Below, in pieces: positions 13,594-14,511 of a DNA stretch of 14,511 nucleotides (position 1 is the first letter of the stretch; every line of letters starts with the position of its first letter). A model generated the notes under the pieces. The model made no database searches and was not told where the DNA came from. It worked only from the letters and a program-made list of their open reading frames with translations. A program made the translations under genes and the position numbers. The stretch is from JTS-RE37 sp041744575 (GTDB lineage Bacteria; Bacteroidota; Bacteroidia; Flavobacteriales; Flavobacteriaceae), in the NCBI GenBank assembly GCA_041744575.1, contig JBGTKP010000062.1, positions 1 to 14,511 on the forward strand, given 5' to 3'.

Positions 13594-14070
13594 TTAAAAT
13601 CTAAAGTGGGAAAATGCCTTATTTGCTTCCGCCATCTTATGGGTATCCATCCTTTTCTTTACAGCAGCACCTTCTTCCTTTGAAGCGGCCAATATTTCAG
13701 AAGCCAGTTTCTGAGACATGGATTTTTCATTGCGCTTCCTTGAATAACTGATCAGCCATTTCATCGCTGTGGAAATCTTACGGTCCGGACGGATCTGCAT
13801 AGGGATCTGAAAGGTAGCACCTCCGACCCTCCTGCTGCGAACTTCAACGTGAGGCATCACATTTGAAAGTGCGTCTTTCCACAATTCGAGGGACGATTTC
13901 TCCTCCTCGGTCTTTTTTTCCTCTATAATGTCAATGGCATCATAAAATACTTTGAACGCCACTGATTTCTTCCCATCCCACATTAACATGTTTACAAATC
14001 GCGTGACCAGCTGGTCGTTAAATCTGGGATCCGGGAGGAGTGGTCTCTTCTTTGCCTGTCTTTTTCTCAT
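13594..14070 (-). CDS. rpsG: 30S ribosomal protein S7 (uS7)
   Basis: S7 starts assembly of the 30S head and contacts the E-site tRNA; in E. coli it also represses the str operon. The 158-residue product begins MRKRQAKKRPLLPDPRFNDQ and has VTRFVNMLMWDGKKSVAFKV, ALSNVMPHVEVRSRRVGGAT and FQIPMQIRPDRK, with a C-terminal KRMDTHKMAEANKAFSHFRF. The spacer from rpsL is 74 bp with no visible promoter or terminator. Directly before the ATG a five-codon reading frame (MKKFR) ends in TAATG, so its stop overlaps the rpsG start. Confidence 0.97.
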   Translation of the reverse strand: MRKRQAKKRPLLPDPRFNDQLVTRFVNMLMWDGKKSVAFKVFYDAIDIIEEKKTEEEKSSLELWKDALSNVMPHVEVRSRRVGGATFQIPMQIRPDRKISTAMKWLISYSRKRNEKSMSQKLASEILAASKEEGAAVKKRMDTHKMAEANKAFSHFRF

Positions 14071-14144
14071 TACCTGAATTTTTTCATCCTGCGGAGCAAA
14101 AAGAGTTCAATTAAGCCAAACCCTTACTGTCTCCAAACACCTGG

Positions 14145-14511
14145 TTACTTCTTGGGTTTTTTCGCTCCGTATTTAGATCTCCTCTGAGTTCTGCCGGCCA
14201 CCCCTGCGGTATCCAGCGCTCCCCTCACAATATGATATCTAACTCCCGGCAAATCCTTCACCCGTCCGCCTCTGACCAATACTATCGAGTGCTCCTGTAA
14301 ATTATGCCCCTCGCCAGGAATGTACGCGTTCACTTCCTTTCCGTTGGTAAGCCGTACCCTGGCGACTTTGCGCATCGCAGAATTTGGCTTCTTCGGGGTG
14401 GTAGTATAAACACGGGTACAAACCCCTCTCCGCTGGGGGCACGAATCCAAAGCAGCCGATTTACTCTTCTTGGTAATCGTGACTCTTCCTTTTCGTACTA
14501 ACTGTGAAATT
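14145..14511 (-). CDS. rpsL: 30S ribosomal protein S12 (uS12), first three codons beyond window edge
   Basis: S12 lies at the decoding centre and sets decoding accuracy; it is the classic streptomycin-resistance locus. The frame stays open to the right edge and reads ISQLVRKGRVTITKKSKSA there, so the start (normally MPT before ISQL) is just outside. A start at the TTG before DSCPQRRG would remove conserved residues and is wrong. Assuming that N-terminus, the protein has 124 residues, with TTPKKPNSAMRK at 40-51 and RVKDLPGVRYH at 86-96. Lysines 43 and 88, at which resistance changes occur in other bacteria, are present, so the gene looks drug-sensitive. The str promoter must lie upstream of this window. 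Confidence 0.97.
   Translation of the reverse strand, partial: ISQLVRKGRVTITKKSKSAALDSCPQRRGVCTRVYTTTPKKPNSAMRKVARVRLTNGKEVNAYIPGEGHNLQEHSIVLVRGGRVKDLPGVRYHIVRGALDTAGVAGRTQRRSKYGAKKPKK

Noticed and set aside
14145..14450. Short rpsL starting at a TTG before DSCPQRRG
   Set aside because: The conserved N-terminal S12 residues ISQLVRKGRVTITKK continue upstream to the window edge, so the gene is cut by the window rather than short.
1..14511. Search for mobile elements, CRISPR arrays, tRNA or rRNA genes, and frameshifted genes
   Set aside because: None seen; every gene is a full-length housekeeping protein except the two at the window edges, and there is no gene-free stretch above 300 bp.

Overview
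This window is a 14.5 kb stretch of the conserved bacterial ribosomal-protein super-operon, read entirely on the minus strand. In transcription order (right to left) it runs rpsL, rpsG, fusA, rpsJ (str block); rplC, rplD, rplW, rplB, rpsS, rplV, rpsC, rplP, rpmC, rpsQ (S10 block); rplN, rplX, rplE, rpsN, rpsH, rplF, rplR, rpsE, rpmD, rplO, secY (spc block); then infA, rpmJ and rpsM. Both end genes are cut by the window: rpsL lacks its first three codons, and rpsM lacks everything after about residue 46. All 28 genes look intact apart from these edges. No transposon, CRISPR array, tRNA, rRNA or horizontally acquired insert is visible.

The proteins point to the phylum Bacteroidota, and by overall resemblance and gene order probably to a flavobacterium-like lineage. 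The signs are the typical sequences of EF-G, S3, L6 and L22, an L36 and an S14 without zinc-ribbon cysteines, infA directly behind secY with no map (methionine aminopeptidase) gene between them, and mostly A-rich start regions with few Shine-Dalgarno motifs. Placement below phylum level is inference.

The genes encode the core of the translation machine: 25 ribosomal proteins, elongation factor G, initiation factor IF-1 and the SecY translocon channel. Spacing is tight (mostly 1-22 bp). rplC and rplD share one base (TGATG), which suggests translational coupling. Four spacers are larger: rpsL-rpsG (74 bp), rpsJ-rplC (216 bp), rpsN-rpsH (80 bp) and infA-rpmJ (142 bp). No spacer exceeds 300 bp.

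The main non-coding signal is in the rpsJ-rplC spacer. It holds a textbook intrinsic terminator on the minus strand, preceded by two further hairpins and overlapped by an exact match to the Bacteroidota -7 box. It looks like either an operon boundary or a ribosomal-protein attenuator placed just before rplC-rplD. Apart from that, and weaker structure in the other spacers, this is an ordinary housekeeping locus, and I see no evidence of a novel multi-gene system.
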